The notes beneath the pieces were generated by a model. That model ran no database searches and was not told the origin of the DNA. It was given only the letters and a program-made list of their open reading frames with translations. Shown here in pieces: positions 32,229-40,599 of a stretch of DNA of 64,000 bases. How positions within the stretch are numbered: position 1 is the stretch's first letter; every line of letters starts with the position of its first letter. The position numbers and the translations under genes are program-made. Source of the stretch: Lapidilactobacillus dextrinicus DSM 20335 (GTDB lineage Bacteria > Bacillota > Bacilli > Lactobacillales > Lactobacillaceae); NCBI RefSeq assembly GCF_001436095.1, contig NZ_AYYK01000009.1:1-64000 (forward strand). The letters run 5' to 3'.

Positions 32229-33071
32229 ATGACTGAACAATCGATCATTAGTGTTAAAAATGTGACCTATCGTTATCCCTATGCTGAGCAAGCAGCGCTT
32301 AATGATATTAGCTTAGATATTCAAGCCGGCCAATGGGTTGCCATTGTTGGTCATAATGGTAGTGGTAAAAGTACGTTGGCTAAAACCTTTAATGGCTTAA
32401 TCGAACCACAAGCTGGTGAAATTTATTTTGCTGGCAAGTTGCTTGATGAAGCAACTGTTTTTGACGTACGCAGTAAATTAGGAATTGTCTTTCAAAATCC
32501 TGACAATCAATTTGTGGGTGCCACAGTTGCTGATGATGTTGCTTTTGGTATGGAGAATAATGGTATTCCGCGCACAGAGATGCTACCGCGTGTTGAGGCG
32601 GCTTTGCGCAAGGTGCGAATGTGGGATTATCGTCATCAAGAGCCTGCACGTCTTTCAGGTGGTCAAAAACAACGTGTGGCTTTAGCCGGTGTGTTAGCGC
32701 AGCGACCACAGGTGATTGTTTTAGATGAAGCGACGAGTATGCTAGATCCACAAGGACGCCGTGAAATTATTAGTTTAATGACGCAACTACGGCAAGCTGG
32801 TAATTTTACGATTATTTCAATTACTCACGATGTTGATGAAGCAGCGTTAGCAGATAAACTGGTCTTAATTGACGATGGCAAATTGGTCACTGAGGGCTCG
32901 CCTAGTGAATTATTCAGCTATCCAGAGCAATTACATGCACATGGTCTCACTGTGCCGTTAAGCGAGCGTATCAGTGCTAAATTACGTACTGAAGATTATG
33001 CACTACCTGATCACTATTTAAATGATAAACAGTTGGTGGATGAATTATGGACATTACATTCAAAAATGTAA
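32229..33071 (+). CDS. ecfA1: Energy-coupling factor transporter ATPase EcfA1
   Basis: A 280-residue ABC ATPase with Walker [10 protein letters not shown] near 41, signature LSGGQKQR and Walker [14 protein letters not shown]. With EcfA2 and EcfT it forms the shared energizing module that pairs with many vitamin- or metal-specific S components encoded elsewhere. ATG 32229 follows aaggaag; the ATG 5 bp earlier is out of frame and stops at once. An extended -10 (TGGTAAAAT near 32190-32198) lies upstream. The 3' end overlaps ecfA2 by 25 bp. Confidence 0.95.
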   Translation: MTEQSIISVKNVTYRYPYAEQAALNDISLDIQAGQWVAIVGHNGSGKSTLAKTFNGLIEPQAGEIYFAGKLLDEATVFDVRSKLGIVFQNPDNQFVGATVADDVAFGMENNGIPRTEMLPRVEAALRKVRMWDYRHQEPARLSGGQKQRVALAGVLAQRPQVIVLDEATSMLDPQGRREIISLMTQLRQAGNFTIISITHDVDEAALADKLVLIDDGKLVTEGSPSELFSYPEQLHAHGLTVPLSERISAKLRTEDYALPDHYLNDKQLVDELWTLHSKM

Positions 33072-33916
33072 ATTATACGTATCAAGCCAATTCACCGTTA
33101 GCAACGGTGGGTTTAAAAAATATTAACTTGGAATTTAGGAGTGGCACCTATACTGCAATTATCGGTCAAACAGGTAGTGGTAAGTCAACCTTATTACAGC
33201 ATCTTAATGCGTTGTTGCGCCCGACTAGTGGCGAGGTGGTCGTTGGTTCACAAGTCGTGACGCCAACGACGAAGAATAAAGAACTCTATGATTTACGGCG
33301 TAAAGTTGGCTTAGTTTTCCAATTTCCTGAGAGTCAGTTATTTGAAGAGACGGTTTTAAAAGACGTTGCCTTTGCACCAAAGAATTTTGGTAAAAGCGAA
33401 GATGAAGCCAATCAGATTGCTAAAGAAGCATTACGTTTAGTCGGCATTGATGAATCTTTAGAAAATAAAATGCCTTTTGATCTATCTGGTGGGCAAATGC
33501 GCCGAGTTGCGATTGCTGGTGTTTTAGCGATGGAACCAGAAGTATTGGTATTAGATGAACCCACTGCTGGTTTAGATCCGTTAGGTCGGCAACAGATCAT
33601 GGATCTCTTTTTAAGTATTCATCAAAAACGTCACTTAACTACAATTCTAGTTACGCATCAAATGGACGATGTGGTTAATTACGCTGATGATGTTGCCGTC
33701 CTAGAACATGGCGAAGTGATTAAATTTGGCACGCCTCAAGAGGTTTTTGCTGACTTACAATGGTTAAACGAACATAATCTAGAATTGCCTAGCACGGGCC
33801 AATTAGTTCAGCAGCTCATCAAAAAAGGATTTCAGTTTGAACGATTGCCTTTGACTGAAGCCGAATTAATCACGGCAATAAAACCGCAATTAGAACGGGG
33901 GCCAGAAAATGGATAA
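33047..33916 (+). CDS. ecfA2: Energy-coupling factor transporter ATPase EcfA2
   Basis: A 289-residue second ATPase with Walker [10 protein letters not shown], signature LSGGQMRR, Walker [14 protein letters not shown] and the switch histidine in VTHQMDD. It overlaps ecfA1 and ecfT, indicating coupled translation of the complex. The C-terminal roughly 50 residues are the domain typical of EcfA2. Confidence 0.95.
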   Translation: MDITFKNVNYTYQANSPLATVGLKNINLEFRSGTYTAIIGQTGSGKSTLLQHLNALLRPTSGEVVVGSQVVTPTTKNKELYDLRRKVGLVFQFPESQLFEETVLKDVAFAPKNFGKSEDEANQIAKEALRLVGIDESLENKMPFDLSGGQMRRVAIAGVLAMEPEVLVLDEPTAGLDPLGRQQIMDLFLSIHQKRHLTTILVTHQMDDVVNYADDVAVLEHGEVIKFGTPQEVFADLQWLNEHNLELPSTGQLVQQLIKKGFQFERLPLTEAELITAIKPQLERGPENG

Positions 33917-34694
33917 AATGATTTTTGGTCGTTATTATCCCGGCGGCTCGTTCATTCACCGCTTAGATCCTCGTCTGAAACTTATCATTAATATTATCTT
34001 TATTGTCTTAATCTTTTTGATTAAGCATTGGTACGATTATTTGATTTTAGGCGGTGTGGTTTTGGCTGGGGTACTATTATCGGGAGTCTCGTTAAGATTC
34101 TTCCTACGGGGCTTGAGGCCGATGCTATGGCTGATATTATTTACAGTTGGCTTACAGTTATTCTTTACCAGTGGTCAACATGTCTATTGGCAATGGGGTG
34201 TTCTCTCAATTAGCCAAGAAGGGTTGATCAATGCAACGTATATTGCCCTTAGATTTCTCTTGATTATTTTTATGTCGACGTTATTGACCTTGACGACGCA
34301 GCCATTGGCGATTGCTGACGGGATGGAATATTTAATGCGACCATTAAAAGTGGTTCATTTCCCAGTTAATGATGTGGCTTTAATGCTATCTATTGCCCTC
34401 CGTTTCGTGCCGAAATTAATGGACGAAACAACTAAGATTATGAACGCGCAACGGGCACGGGGCGTTGATTTTAATAATGGTAGTTTAATTAAGCGGGTAA
34501 AAGCCTTAATTCCATTATTGATTCCGTTGATGATGAGTAGTTTAGATATTGCTACGGATTTAACAACGGCGATGATTTCACGAGGTTACCGTGATGGGGA
34601 AGGACGGACGCGTTATCGTATTCTTAAGTGGCGGCGCCAAGATACTTGGACGCTAGTAACTTTTGTGATTATTGCGATTGTTGCTGTTCTCTAG
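33909..34694 (+). CDS. ecfT: Energy-coupling factor transporter transmembrane protein EcfT
   Basis: A 261-residue membrane scaffold with several hydrophobic helices and the cytoplasmic coupling helices. The Ala-Arg-Gly motif is visible in [10 protein letters not shown], which docks onto the EcfA ATPases. The start overlaps ecfA2 by 8 bp. Confidence 0.95.
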   Translation: MDKMIFGRYYPGGSFIHRLDPRLKLIINIIFIVLIFLIKHWYDYLILGGVVLAGVLLSGVSLRFFLRGLRPMLWLILFTVGLQLFFTSGQHVYWQWGVLSISQEGLINATYIALRFLLIIFMSTLLTLTTQPLAIADGMEYLMRPLKVVHFPVNDVALMLSIALRFVPKLMDETTKIMNAQRARGVDFNNGSLIKRVKALIPLLIPLMMSSLDIATDLTTAMISRGYRDGEGRTRYRILKWRRQDTWTLVTFVIIAIVAVL

Positions 34695-34724
34695 TCATCA
34701 ATTAAATTGAATAAGACTTGGTTT

Positions 34725-34765
34725 AAATCACTGATTTGTGTATCATAAAATCAGTGATTTTTTTA
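34725..34765 (+). terminator. Hairpin terminator between ecfT and truA
   Basis: Perfect arms aaatcactgatt/aatcagtgattt with a T run. It sits only about 16 bp before the truA start, so truA must be expressed by partial read-through or from a promoter overlapping the hairpin. Confidence 0.8.
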
Positions 34766-34780
34766 GAAAGTGGGAAGAAA

Positions 34781-35563
34781 ATGCCGCGTTATAAAGTAAC
34801 TGTCGCCTATGATGGGACGAAATTTGCTGGTTTTCAAAGTCAACCGAATCAGCGTACTGTCCAAGGAACGATTGAAACTGCACTAACCAAAATGAACAAA
34901 GGCGAATTTATTCGGATCTATGGTTCTGGGCGCACTGATTCTGGTGTTCATGCATTGGGACAGGTGATTCATTTTGATTATCCTTCAGAAATTCCCGCAC
35001 GTAATATGCTGTTAGCCTTAAATAGTCTCATGCCCTTAGATATTGAAGTTATTGCTAGCGAAATTGCTGAACCCGATTTTCACGCGCAATTTAATACGAT
35101 TGCTAAATGTTATCAATATCGGGTAAGTCGTGGTCGGTTTACCGATCCCTTTAAGCGACTATATACAGGCCATTATCCCTATGCCTTAAATCAGCAGCGA
35201 ATTGAGACCGCGTTACAAGATTTATTGGGAGAACATGATTTCACAAGTTTTGCGGCTAGTGGCGGGGTTATTAAAAATAAAGTCCGCACGATTTATCGCG
35301 CAACGGTTGAATTTGATGAACAACATGATGAAGTTATCTTCGAATTTGTTGGTAATGGCTTTTTATACAATATGGTGCGCATCTTAGTGGCAACACTGTT
35401 AGAAATTGGCAATGGGCGCCGTGCTGAACATGATTTTTTAAGATTATTTGAAGTTAAAGATCGCCAACAAGCACGAGGAACTGCGCCAGCAAGTGGTTTA
35501 TATTTGAAGAAGGTTTATTATCCTGGCGAAGAAAAAGATGTTCAGAAAATTAGTTTAATTTAA
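34781..35563 (+). CDS. truA: tRNA pseudouridine synthase A
   Basis: A 260-residue TruA that makes pseudouridine at positions 38-40 of the tRNA anticodon arm. The catalytic aspartate is in the [11 protein letters not shown] motif near residues 48-58. ATG 34781 gives the standard [15 protein letters not shown] beginning. An upstream in-frame GTG lies inside the terminator hairpin and is rejected. It commonly follows ecfT in lactobacilli. Confidence 0.95.
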   Translation: MPRYKVTVAYDGTKFAGFQSQPNQRTVQGTIETALTKMNKGEFIRIYGSGRTDSGVHALGQVIHFDYPSEIPARNMLLALNSLMPLDIEVIASEIAEPDFHAQFNTIAKCYQYRVSRGRFTDPFKRLYTGHYPYALNQQRIETALQDLLGEHDFTSFAASGGVIKNKVRTIYRATVEFDEQHDEVIFEFVGNGFLYNMVRILVATLLEIGNGRRAEHDFLRLFEVKDRQQARGTAPASGLYLKKVYYPGEEKDVQKISLI

Positions 35564-35631
35564 AACTTCAGCTTTTTATCAAACTTTTGCGGAAAAAAGG
35601 TGCAAAAAAGCATCCTGAGCCGTTCAGATGA

Positions 35632-35660
35632 TTGACTTTGCCCAAAAGATTAGGTACACT
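35632..35660 (+). promoter_or_regulatory. Promoter of rplM-rpsI
   Basis: TTGACT at 35632-35637, a 17-bp spacer and TACACT at 35655-35660. A strong SigA promoter 83 bp before rplM. Confidence 0.88.
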
Positions 35661-35663
35661 AGT

Positions 35664-35735
35664 TCTTGGTATTTGTTTGCCCCACGATAGGCCCCGGAAA
35701 CTTATTGAGTGTCAAACAAAATTATTTATGGAGGA
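35664..35735 (+). ncRNA. L13 leader RNA
   Basis: The leader of rplM, with gtttg (about 35674) pairing with caaac (about 35715) to enclose a C-rich then G-rich loop region (ccccacgataggcccc). A ribosomal L13 leader autoregulated by its product is known upstream of rplM in Firmicutes; position and small stem-loop agree. Assigned from context. Confidence 0.65.
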
Positions 35736-35742
35736 ATTTATC

Positions 35743-36186
35743 GTGCGTACAACCCCTTTAACTAAACCAGCTGATGTCGAACGTAAATGGTATGTTGTTG
35801 ACGCAACAGATATCGCCTTAGGACGTGTTTCTGCTGCTGTTGCTGCAATCTTACGTGGTAAGAACAAGCCAACATTCACACCAAACATCGACACAGGTGA
35901 TAATGTCATTATTATTAACGCTTCAAAAGTCAAATTAACTGGTAAGAAAGCAACTGACAAGATTTACTACCATCATAGTAATCATCCCGGTGGTTTGAAG
36001 AGCCGTACTGCTGGCGAAATGCGTGAAAATAATCCCGTACGTTTGCTTGAACTTTCTATTAAGGGTATGTTGCCAAAGAACTCTTTAGGCCATAGCCAAT
36101 TTATGAAGTTACATGTTTATGCTGGTGCAGAACATGAGCAACAAGCACAAAAACCAGAAGTATTGGATATTACAAACTTAATCTAG
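35743..36186 (+). CDS. rplM: 50S ribosomal protein L13
   Basis: A 147-residue L13. The start is GTG 35743, 7 bp after atggagga; this restores the family length ([20 protein letters not shown]). In-frame codons further upstream fall in the leader RNA and promoter. First gene of the rplM-rpsI pair. Confidence 0.97.
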   Translation: MRTTPLTKPADVERKWYVVDATDIALGRVSAAVAAILRGKNKPTFTPNIDTGDNVIIINASKVKLTGKKATDKIYYHHSNHPGGLKSRTAGEMRENNPVRLLELSIKGMLPKNSLGHSQFMKLHVYAGAEHEQQAQKPEVLDITNLI

Positions 36187-36199
36187 GGAGGAAATAAAA

Positions 36200-36595
36200 G
36201 TGGCACAACAAGTTGTTTATAACGGCACAGGACGTCGTAAAGATTCAGTTGCGCGTGTTTTCCTTGTTCCTGGAACAGGTAAAATCACGATCAACAAAAA
36301 GAGTGCAGAAGAATATCTGCCATTTGCTAACTTAATTTTAGACTTGAAGCAACCATTAGTTATGACTGAAACTGAAGGTAGCTATGACGTTAATGTTAAC
36401 GTTCATGGTGGTGGCTTCTCTGGTCAAACAGGTGCAATCCGTCACGGTATCGCTCGTGCATTGTTAACTGTTGACCCTGATTTCCGTGATGTTCTTAAAC
36501 GCGCAGGCATGTTAACTCGTGACTCACGTATGAAAGAACGTAAGAAACCAGGCCTTAAGAAAGCTAGAAAAGCTTCACAATTTAGTAAGCGTTAA
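36200..36595 (+). CDS. rpsI: 30S ribosomal protein S9 (ICE insertion target)
   Basis: A 131-residue S9 with the conserved C-terminal [11 protein letters not shown] whose last arginine contacts P-site tRNA. The start is GTG after gggagg. The gene is intact. The Tn916-like element begins within about 110 bp after its stop, and the rpsI 3' end is a known integration site for ICEs with this type of tyrosine integrase, so the terminal codons may be supplied by the attachment core. Confidence 0.97.
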   Translation: MAQQVVYNGTGRRKDSVARVFLVPGTGKITINKKSAEEYLPFANLILDLKQPLVMTETEGSYDVNVNVHGGGFSGQTGAIRHGIARALLTVDPDFRDVLKRAGMLTRDSRMKERKKPGLKKARKASQFSKR

Positions 36596-36619
36596 TCGTT
36601 GTCATACCAACGATTACAG

Positions 36620-36650
36620 ACACTTTCCAGAAATGGAAGGTGTTTTTTTT
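36620..36650 (+). terminator. Terminator after rpsI
   Basis: A hairpin, acactttcc/ggaaggtgt, with loop agaaat and eight T residues. It separates rpsI from the convergent integrase gene. Confidence 0.9.
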
Positions 36651-36656
36651 ATGGTC

Positions 36657-36679
36657 AAATTGGTACGAAATTGGTACGA
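36657..36679. repeat. Tandem 11-bp direct repeat at the ICE end, candidate integrase site
   Basis: aaattggtacg occurs twice back to back, between the rpsI terminator and the integrase stop codon. Tyrosine integrases of this class bind short direct repeats near element ends, so these may be arm-type or core-flanking sites. This is inference from location. Confidence 0.4.
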
Positions 36680-36706
36680 GTTTTTTTGGTCAATTTTAAG
36701 AGATTT

Positions 36707-37945
36707 TCAGGCCTTTTTTCGCCGCTCTTTTTCCAATCTATTCACGAACATTCGATGAACTTCTGGATTGATGATATCTGGTGTATTAACGTAAATTCTA
36801 GTTGTTTTAACATCGGAATGGGTTAATGATTCAGAGATCTGTTCCATCGTGGCGCCGCCTTGTCTTGCAAGGGTACTAAAGGTATGACGGAGCTTATGAG
36901 GATGAAGTGGCGCTAATTCAGGATGGCGATGCTTAATCGATTTAATCCGGTAATTAAGGTAGTCAGAATGGAGAGGTTGATTGACGCCACCATGAGTATT
37001 TGTATAACTGAAAAGAAGCTGACTATTACTCTGTCTAATGTTGAAGTATTTCAGTTCTTCTTTTTGTTGCTCTTTCCATTCGATCAGGAGTGGGACTAAT
37101 TCTTTCGGTAGCGTCATTTCACTGAGCTTACGACCTTTAGTAGACTTTTCTTCACCATAACGATCTAATGCGCGGGTAATATATATCTTACCTTCTTCTA
37201 AGTCAACATTCCGCCACTTTAAAGCATAGGATTCGCTCTTACGGTCACCTAGATGCAATGTCAGCATGAATAGGAGATAGTCTTGTAAGTTGAGCTTACC
37301 ATTTTGATAGTCCTCAAAAGCAGCGTCTAGCCACTCTAAAAGCTCTTGTGCTGTTAGTGACTCACCCTCAGCTTCACGTCGTTTCTTTAATCGATCTTTC
37401 TTGGGCGAGTTGATGAAACGTAACGGTTTTTCTAAACGATCATATTCGATATAGTCCAAAACTTCCGCTGTTTCAAACATTTGTCTAACGTAACTCTTAA
37501 CTGTTCGAATATTTGCGTAGGTTTGAGAAAAAGTAACCAATTCACGTACCACGAAATCTTTATCCTCGTTTAATTCAGCTAGTGTATATTGGCCAAACAT
37601 CGGAATAAGATGATTGTTGAATAGATTAAGCGTATTAATTTGAGTAGCTTTCGTTGGTACGGTTCTGGTTCGACCAGTTGAACCTGAGACATACATTTGC
37701 CAGAAAACTGTTTTGAAAAAATCCTCAAAAGTGACTTGACCTTTGGTTTCGTATAGATGACCTTTACCAGTTCGTTGCACACTATCAATTTTGAATTGAA
37801 TATCTCGTTCAGCTTGATGAGCTTCTCTCAAAGTATTACAGGTTTTGCGGTAACGAGTTTGTTTTACTTTTAAAATTGATCTGACTTCTTTTGGATAGAA
37901 CACCTCCACACGATAATTTCCTGCTGCTGTTTTTGTAATTGCCAT
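36707..37945 (-). CDS. int: Tyrosine site-specific integrase of the ICE
   Basis: A 412-residue phage-type integrase. An N-terminal arm-binding domain (about 1-60) and SAM-like core-binding domain (about 70-170) precede the catalytic domain with R235 (GDRKSE), H350-x-x-R353 (HKLRHT), H376 (LTHSD) and nucleophile Y385 (RIYVNT). It should catalyse insertion at and, with the excisionase, excision from the rpsI site. I start at ATG 37945, 7 bp after ttggaggt; the upstream in-frame TTG is inside that ribosome site. Tn916-type position at the element end, 48 bp downstream of xis. Confidence 0.95.
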   Translation of the reverse strand: MAITKTAAGNYRVEVFYPKEVRSILKVKQTRYRKTCNTLREAHQAERDIQFKIDSVQRTGKGHLYETKGQVTFEDFFKTVFWQMYVSGSTGRTRTVPTKATQINTLNLFNNHLIPMFGQYTLAELNEDKDFVVRELVTFSQTYANIRTVKSYVRQMFETAEVLDYIEYDRLEKPLRFINSPKKDRLKKRREAEGESLTAQELLEWLDAAFEDYQNGKLNLQDYLLFMLTLHLGDRKSESYALKWRNVDLEEGKIYITRALDRYGEEKSTKGRKLSEMTLPKELVPLLIEWKEQQKEELKYFNIRQSNSQLLFSYTNTHGGVNQPLHSDYLNYRIKSIKHRHPELAPLHPHKLRHTFSTLARQGGATMEQISESLTHSDVKTTRIYVNTPDIINPEVHRMFVNRLEKERRKKA

Positions 37946-37993
37946 TATAGTTACCTCCAAGAAATTGAGAAGTAATTTGTTGGCAACGTAAGG

Positions 37994-38299
37994 CTATAAC
38001 CTCATATTACCATCTCTCATATTTTTAGTCATCCAGTCATCAATGGCGATACGATCAAAGCGAACAGAGCTACCAATAACAACTCTTGGGAGACCAATTT
38101 TAATCCATTTATCTAAAGTGTTGTTTGTTACCCGTAGATATTTACAAGTTTCATTTTTCTTTAGATAGCGAATGTTTAATTCAGCATCCTGACGAACTCT
38201 TACTACTTGATCCATCATCAATGTATATAGCTCAGATTGAAGTTTATCTACTTGATCATCACTAATACAAATTGAAATATCATTACTGATGTTAAACAC
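37994..38299 (-). CDS. xis: Excisionase-type winged-helix DNA-binding protein
   Basis: A protein of up to 101 residues just upstream of int on the same strand. Its second half is an excisionase/MerR-like helix-turn-helix (KKNETCKYLRVTNNTLDKWI, then GLPRVVIGSSVRFDRIAIDD), larger than Tn916 Xis (67 residues) because of a roughly 45-residue N-terminal extension. It should steer integrase towards excision. The start is uncertain: GTG 38299 lies immediately after aagaag, too close for a normal ribosome site, and no later ATG precedes the DNA-binding domain except LMMDQ near residue 28. Role inferred from fold and position. Confidence 0.8.
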   Translation of the reverse strand: MFNISNDISICISDDQVDKLQSELYTLMMDQVVRVRQDAELNIRYLKKNETCKYLRVTNNTLDKWIKIGLPRVVIGSSVRFDRIAIDDWMTKNMRDGNMRL

Positions 38300-38316
38300 C
38301 TTCTTTACAACCTTGA

Positions 38317-38409
38317 TTAATAGTTCTTACGATATATAAAAGCAGCAGGGTAGTTCAATTGCATATTAGCCATTACTAAAGTTCTGTGACCAAACAGATA
38401 CATAGGCAT
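38317..38409 (-). CDS. Small 30-residue peptide gene in the ICE
   Basis: An ORF starting MPMYLFGHRTLVMANM and ending IYRKNY, with a strong ribosome site (agggagaggtg) 2-3 bp before ATG, on the int/xis strand and 18 bp upstream of the xis frame. The peptide is aromatic and basic. I do not recognise it. Its place corresponds to the small-ORF region between orf8 and xis in Tn916. It may be a real micro-protein, or its translation may bring ribosomes to xis. Confidence 0.5.
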   Translation of the reverse strand: MPMYLFGHRTLVMANMQLNYPAAFIYRKNY

Positions 38410-38552
38410 TTCACCTCTCCCTTGTGACGTCGGAGCTTCGCAGAAGTATCATTATCAATTCTTGAAGTCCTGGCATATTTGGTTAGAATATTTGATCTTA
38501 TCTGTCGTTCGCTCGCAGTGGTCTTGGCGCAGAAATCAATCAGCTCATTCAA
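38376..38552 (-). CDS. Overlapping 58-residue ORF of unknown function
   Basis: Open on the minus strand from a TTG at 38552 to TAG at 38376, overlapping the start of the 30-residue ORF in another frame. It encodes a basic stretch (RQIRSNILTKYARTSRI, then KLRRHKGE) and is open upstream to a TGA at about 38582, so it could be the remnant of a longer gene. No ribosome site is seen before the TTG. Low certainty. Confidence 0.25.
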   Translation of the reverse strand: MNELIDFCAKTTASERQIRSNILTKYARTSRIDNDTSAKLRRHKGEVKCLCICLVTEL

Positions 38553-38600
38553 GAATATAAAGTCTTTAGTAATTGGTATTCAGTTGTCAAAGATCTAAGT

Positions 38601-38636
38601 AAAAAAATATAGCGAAGAATTTCTTCTTCACTATAT
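38601..38636 (-). terminator. Strong minus-strand terminator upstream of xis-int
   Basis: Read on the minus strand, atatagtgaagaa pairs with ttcttcgctatat (one T-G wobble) around a GAAA tetraloop, followed by seven T residues. It would block transcripts entering xis-int from the regulator side unless antitermination occurs. Its 5' arm overlaps the repeat shared with the orf7 upstream region. Confidence 0.8.
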
Positions 38637-38667
38637 AAAGATGCAAAAATTTCGATTTTTGAAACCC
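38617..38667 (-). repeat. ICE regulatory repeat, copy 1 (upstream of xis-int)
   Basis: On the plus strand it shares ttcactatataaagatgcaa (38627-38646) and tttttgaaaccc (38656-38667) with copy 2 at 40549-40599; both blocks have identical spacing. On the minus strand this places gggtttc upstream of a tatatagtg box, like a promoter. The remaining part of 38410-38825 is AT-rich non-coding sequence apart from the 58-residue ORF, the terminator hairpin and the promoter of the next gene. Confidence 0.7.
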
Positions 38668-38754
38668 GAGAATAAAAATAATTTCAAAAAATATTTAATC
38701 GTAATAACTGTGTATCTGAATGATATAAGGTGTTTTAAAAATAATTTGTTAGGT

Positions 38755-38760
38755 TATAAT
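38755..38760 (+). promoter_or_regulatory. Candidate -10 box of the HNH-like gene
   Basis: A perfect TATAAT 66 bp ahead of the plus-strand gene at 38826. The matching -35 (gtttta near 38732) is weak. Confidence 0.4.
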
Positions 38761-38825
38761 TAATGTTATGTAGTTCACAATAAGCCTTTTTAAATGCAGA
38801 TTTTTAGATTTTAGGAGAAATTATT

Positions 38826-39737
38826 ATGAATGACAAAATCCAATATTATAATGATTTGATGAAGTTAACCTATGGTGATGCTATTAATAAGCTGTTAAGT
38901 TTACATGGGGCAAGTACAGATGATTATTACCGAGAGCAATCATATAATAGATTTTTTAATCAAGAAATAAAATCTATTACGAAAGGTAAATTTACTAGAA
39001 CAGCTGATGGACTATATTGCCATCATATCGATGAGGATAAATATTTAAATTTAAGTGATATAAATTATATTAGAAAGAATAATTATCCATTTGAACTACA
39101 GAGAAAAGAAAGGCTAGTATTTTGTGATTTATTTGAGCATCTAATCTTGCATGCCTTAATTGCTAAAGAAACCAATGGAAAATTTGGTTTTCCGGGATAC
39201 ATAACTTATATTTCTCCAATGATTGAAGATTGGTTTATTGCTCAGAATCAACCGTTAGGAAAAGAATGGATGATGAATTGTTACCATCGGGCATATTTAA
39301 ATCCCAAAGAAGCTCAAGATGTACTAGATAGTGTTAAGCTAATACTTCCTAAACGATGTATTGATAAGATAAATGAGATTGATCAAGAAATAGAAGAATT
39401 CAATCGTCAACGTGAATCTTTTCTTAAAGCGAAAAAAGAATGGGAGAATGGAAGAGAAGAAAGAGAGAAAAAGGAGAGAATTCAGCTGAGAATACGGCAG
39501 GAAAATGAAGAAAAGATCAAAATTAATAAATTTTATGAAAAATATCCTAAGTTTAAGGAGTTAAATATTCAAATCAATACTCCAAGAAAAAGATTATTAA
39601 GTATGCTTTATGAATTAAAATATGATAAAAGTTTTGCAACAAAAAAGGATTTCGAGACTTTTAAACTATCTGCTTTTCGTGAAGACATATTACAAGAACT
39701 TTATCGCACGATTTTGCTGACGTCTAGCAATAAATAG
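38826..39737 (+). CDS. Uncharacterised protein with HNH-like nuclease motif
   Basis: A 303-residue protein I do not recognise as a named family. Residues 62-111 read like an HNH/zinc-finger nuclease: C65-H66-H67 (LYCHHIDEDKYLNLSD), then RLVFCDLFEHLILHALIA with C100, H105 and H109. A strongly charged coiled coil covers about 185-245 (REEREKKERIQLRI). No signal peptide or membrane segment. It stands alone on the strand opposite to all other ICE backbone genes, between orf8 and xis, with a good ribosome site (aggaga) and AT-richer composition than its neighbours, which suggests later acquisition. Anti-phage, homing or mobile-element maintenance roles are possible; none is shown. Confidence 0.7.
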   Translation: MNDKIQYYNDLMKLTYGDAINKLLSLHGASTDDYYREQSYNRFFNQEIKSITKGKFTRTADGLYCHHIDEDKYLNLSDINYIRKNNYPFELQRKERLVFCDLFEHLILHALIAKETNGKFGFPGYITYISPMIEDWFIAQNQPLGKEWMMNCYHRAYLNPKEAQDVLDSVKLILPKRCIDKINEIDQEIEEFNRQRESFLKAKKEWENGREEREKKERIQLRIRQENEEKIKINKFYEKYPKFKELNIQINTPRKRLLSMLYELKYDKSFATKKDFETFKLSAFREDILQELYRTILLTSSNK

Positions 39738-39858
39738 CTTTTTTATTTCTGATAGAATAAGTTTCTATATTTTTTTGCGGAGTGAAATTTTTAAAATTAT
39801 TTTTCTAAAGAAAGTCATTAATGTAATTAGCTGATGTTATTAAAAATAATATGAATTA

Positions 39859-39889
39859 TAAAAAGAGCCCATAGAGGACTCTTTTTCAT
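39859..39889 (-). terminator. Terminator of the orf7-orf8 transcript
   Basis: Arms aaaaagag-cc/gg-ctcttttt around atag, at the orf8 stop codon. T/A symmetry lets it also end the convergent HNH-like gene. Confidence 0.75.
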
Positions 39890-40098
39890 TTATTTTTAAA
39901 CTTCTCAACATCAAAATTACGGATGACCTTGATTAAATGTAAGTGCAACTCTTGATAGCAATCTTCATCAAAGGTTTTACGGCCATATTTAGCTTGTCGA
40001 ATACAAATCGGATCAAAACGAAATAGTAGTTCAACCATTGCTTCTTCATTACCGGCTTGTGCTGCTAAAATCGTTGGGACTAAATTGATCTGTTCCAT
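39886..40098 (-). CDS. Conjugative-element helix-turn-helix protein, Tn916 Orf8-like
   Basis: A 70-residue protein with the helix-turn-helix/sigma-region-2-like pattern of Tn916 Orf8: ILAAQAGNEEAMVELLFRFD, then DEDCYQELHLHLIKVIRNFD. It is encoded 15 bp downstream of the orf7-like gene. In Tn916 the orf7/orf8 pair controls transcription towards xis, int and the transfer genes. The shortness suggests it supplies only core-polymerase contact while its partner supplies DNA recognition. Confidence 0.8.
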   Translation of the reverse strand: MEQINLVPTILAAQAGNEEAMVELLFRFDPICIRQAKYGRKTFDEDCYQELHLHLIKVIRNFDVEKFKNK

Positions 40099-40113
40099 GT
40101 CTTAATCATCCTT

Positions 40114-40515
40114 TCATGAACTGAAATAGCGATCTGCAAGAATACTCAGCGCATAACGACGTTGTTGGCTTATTGTCTGACCACTGACACCAAGAAGCTC
40201 GCCAATTTGATAGTCAGAGGCATTCTCAACGAACTTCCAGTAAAGGATGAATTTTTGACGAATATTTAGTTCAGATAGTGCAATTGAGAGCTGGTCATTA
40301 TCAACAAAATCCTCCATATGCCAGATATCATTGAAACTCATACGTTCTAACAATTGTGGTGTTTCTGATTTCATTAATTTTTCAATCAGCCATGTATCAT
40401 AAGGAATAGCTTCAATCTGATTTAGTTGTTCGCGATATAGTTGGAATGACCGGCGAATGAGAGCACTTCTGACGTAGTAAACAAAAATTTTAGTGACTTC
40501 AATTTCAGTTTTCAA
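40114..40515 (-). CDS. Sigma-70-like regulator of the ICE, Tn916 Orf7-like
   Basis: A 133-residue protein whose C-terminus is a sigma region-4 helix-turn-helix (DYQIGELLGVSGQTISQQRR, about 104-123). The N-terminal half is helical and lacks a region 2, which the adjacent orf8 product may provide. The start is TTG 40515, 8 bp after taggagg. In Tn916 the homologue boosts transfer-gene expression after induction. A copy of the repeat shared with the xis-int upstream region lies 44 bp upstream. Confidence 0.85.
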   Translation of the reverse strand: MKTEIEVTKIFVYYVRSALIRRSFQLYREQLNQIEAIPYDTWLIEKLMKSETPQLLERMSFNDIWHMEDFVDNDQLSIALSELNIRQKFILYWKFVENASDYQIGELLGVSGQTISQQRRYALSILADRYFSS

Positions 40516-40548
40516 ATGACTTACCTCCTAAACGTAGTGAAATTGCTA

Positions 40549-40599
40549 GAATTTCCTGTTCACTATATAAAGATGCAAGTTATTCATTTTTTGAAACCC
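40549..40599 (-). repeat. ICE regulatory repeat, copy 2 (upstream of orf7-orf8)
   Basis: Contains ttcactatataaagatgcaa at 40559-40578 and ttttttgaaaccc at 40587-40599, matching copy 1 with the same spacing. On the minus strand it lies directly upstream of orf7, so it is a candidate promoter used by the ICE-encoded sigma-like pair. Confidence 0.7.

Noticed and set aside
35632-35742. N-terminal extension of rplM
   Set aside because: The extra frame covers the promoter and L13 leader and has no ribosome site; GTG 35743 fits the family length.
36599-36826. Plus-strand ORF after rpsI
   Set aside because: It runs through the rpsI terminator and antisense to int; no protein-like features.
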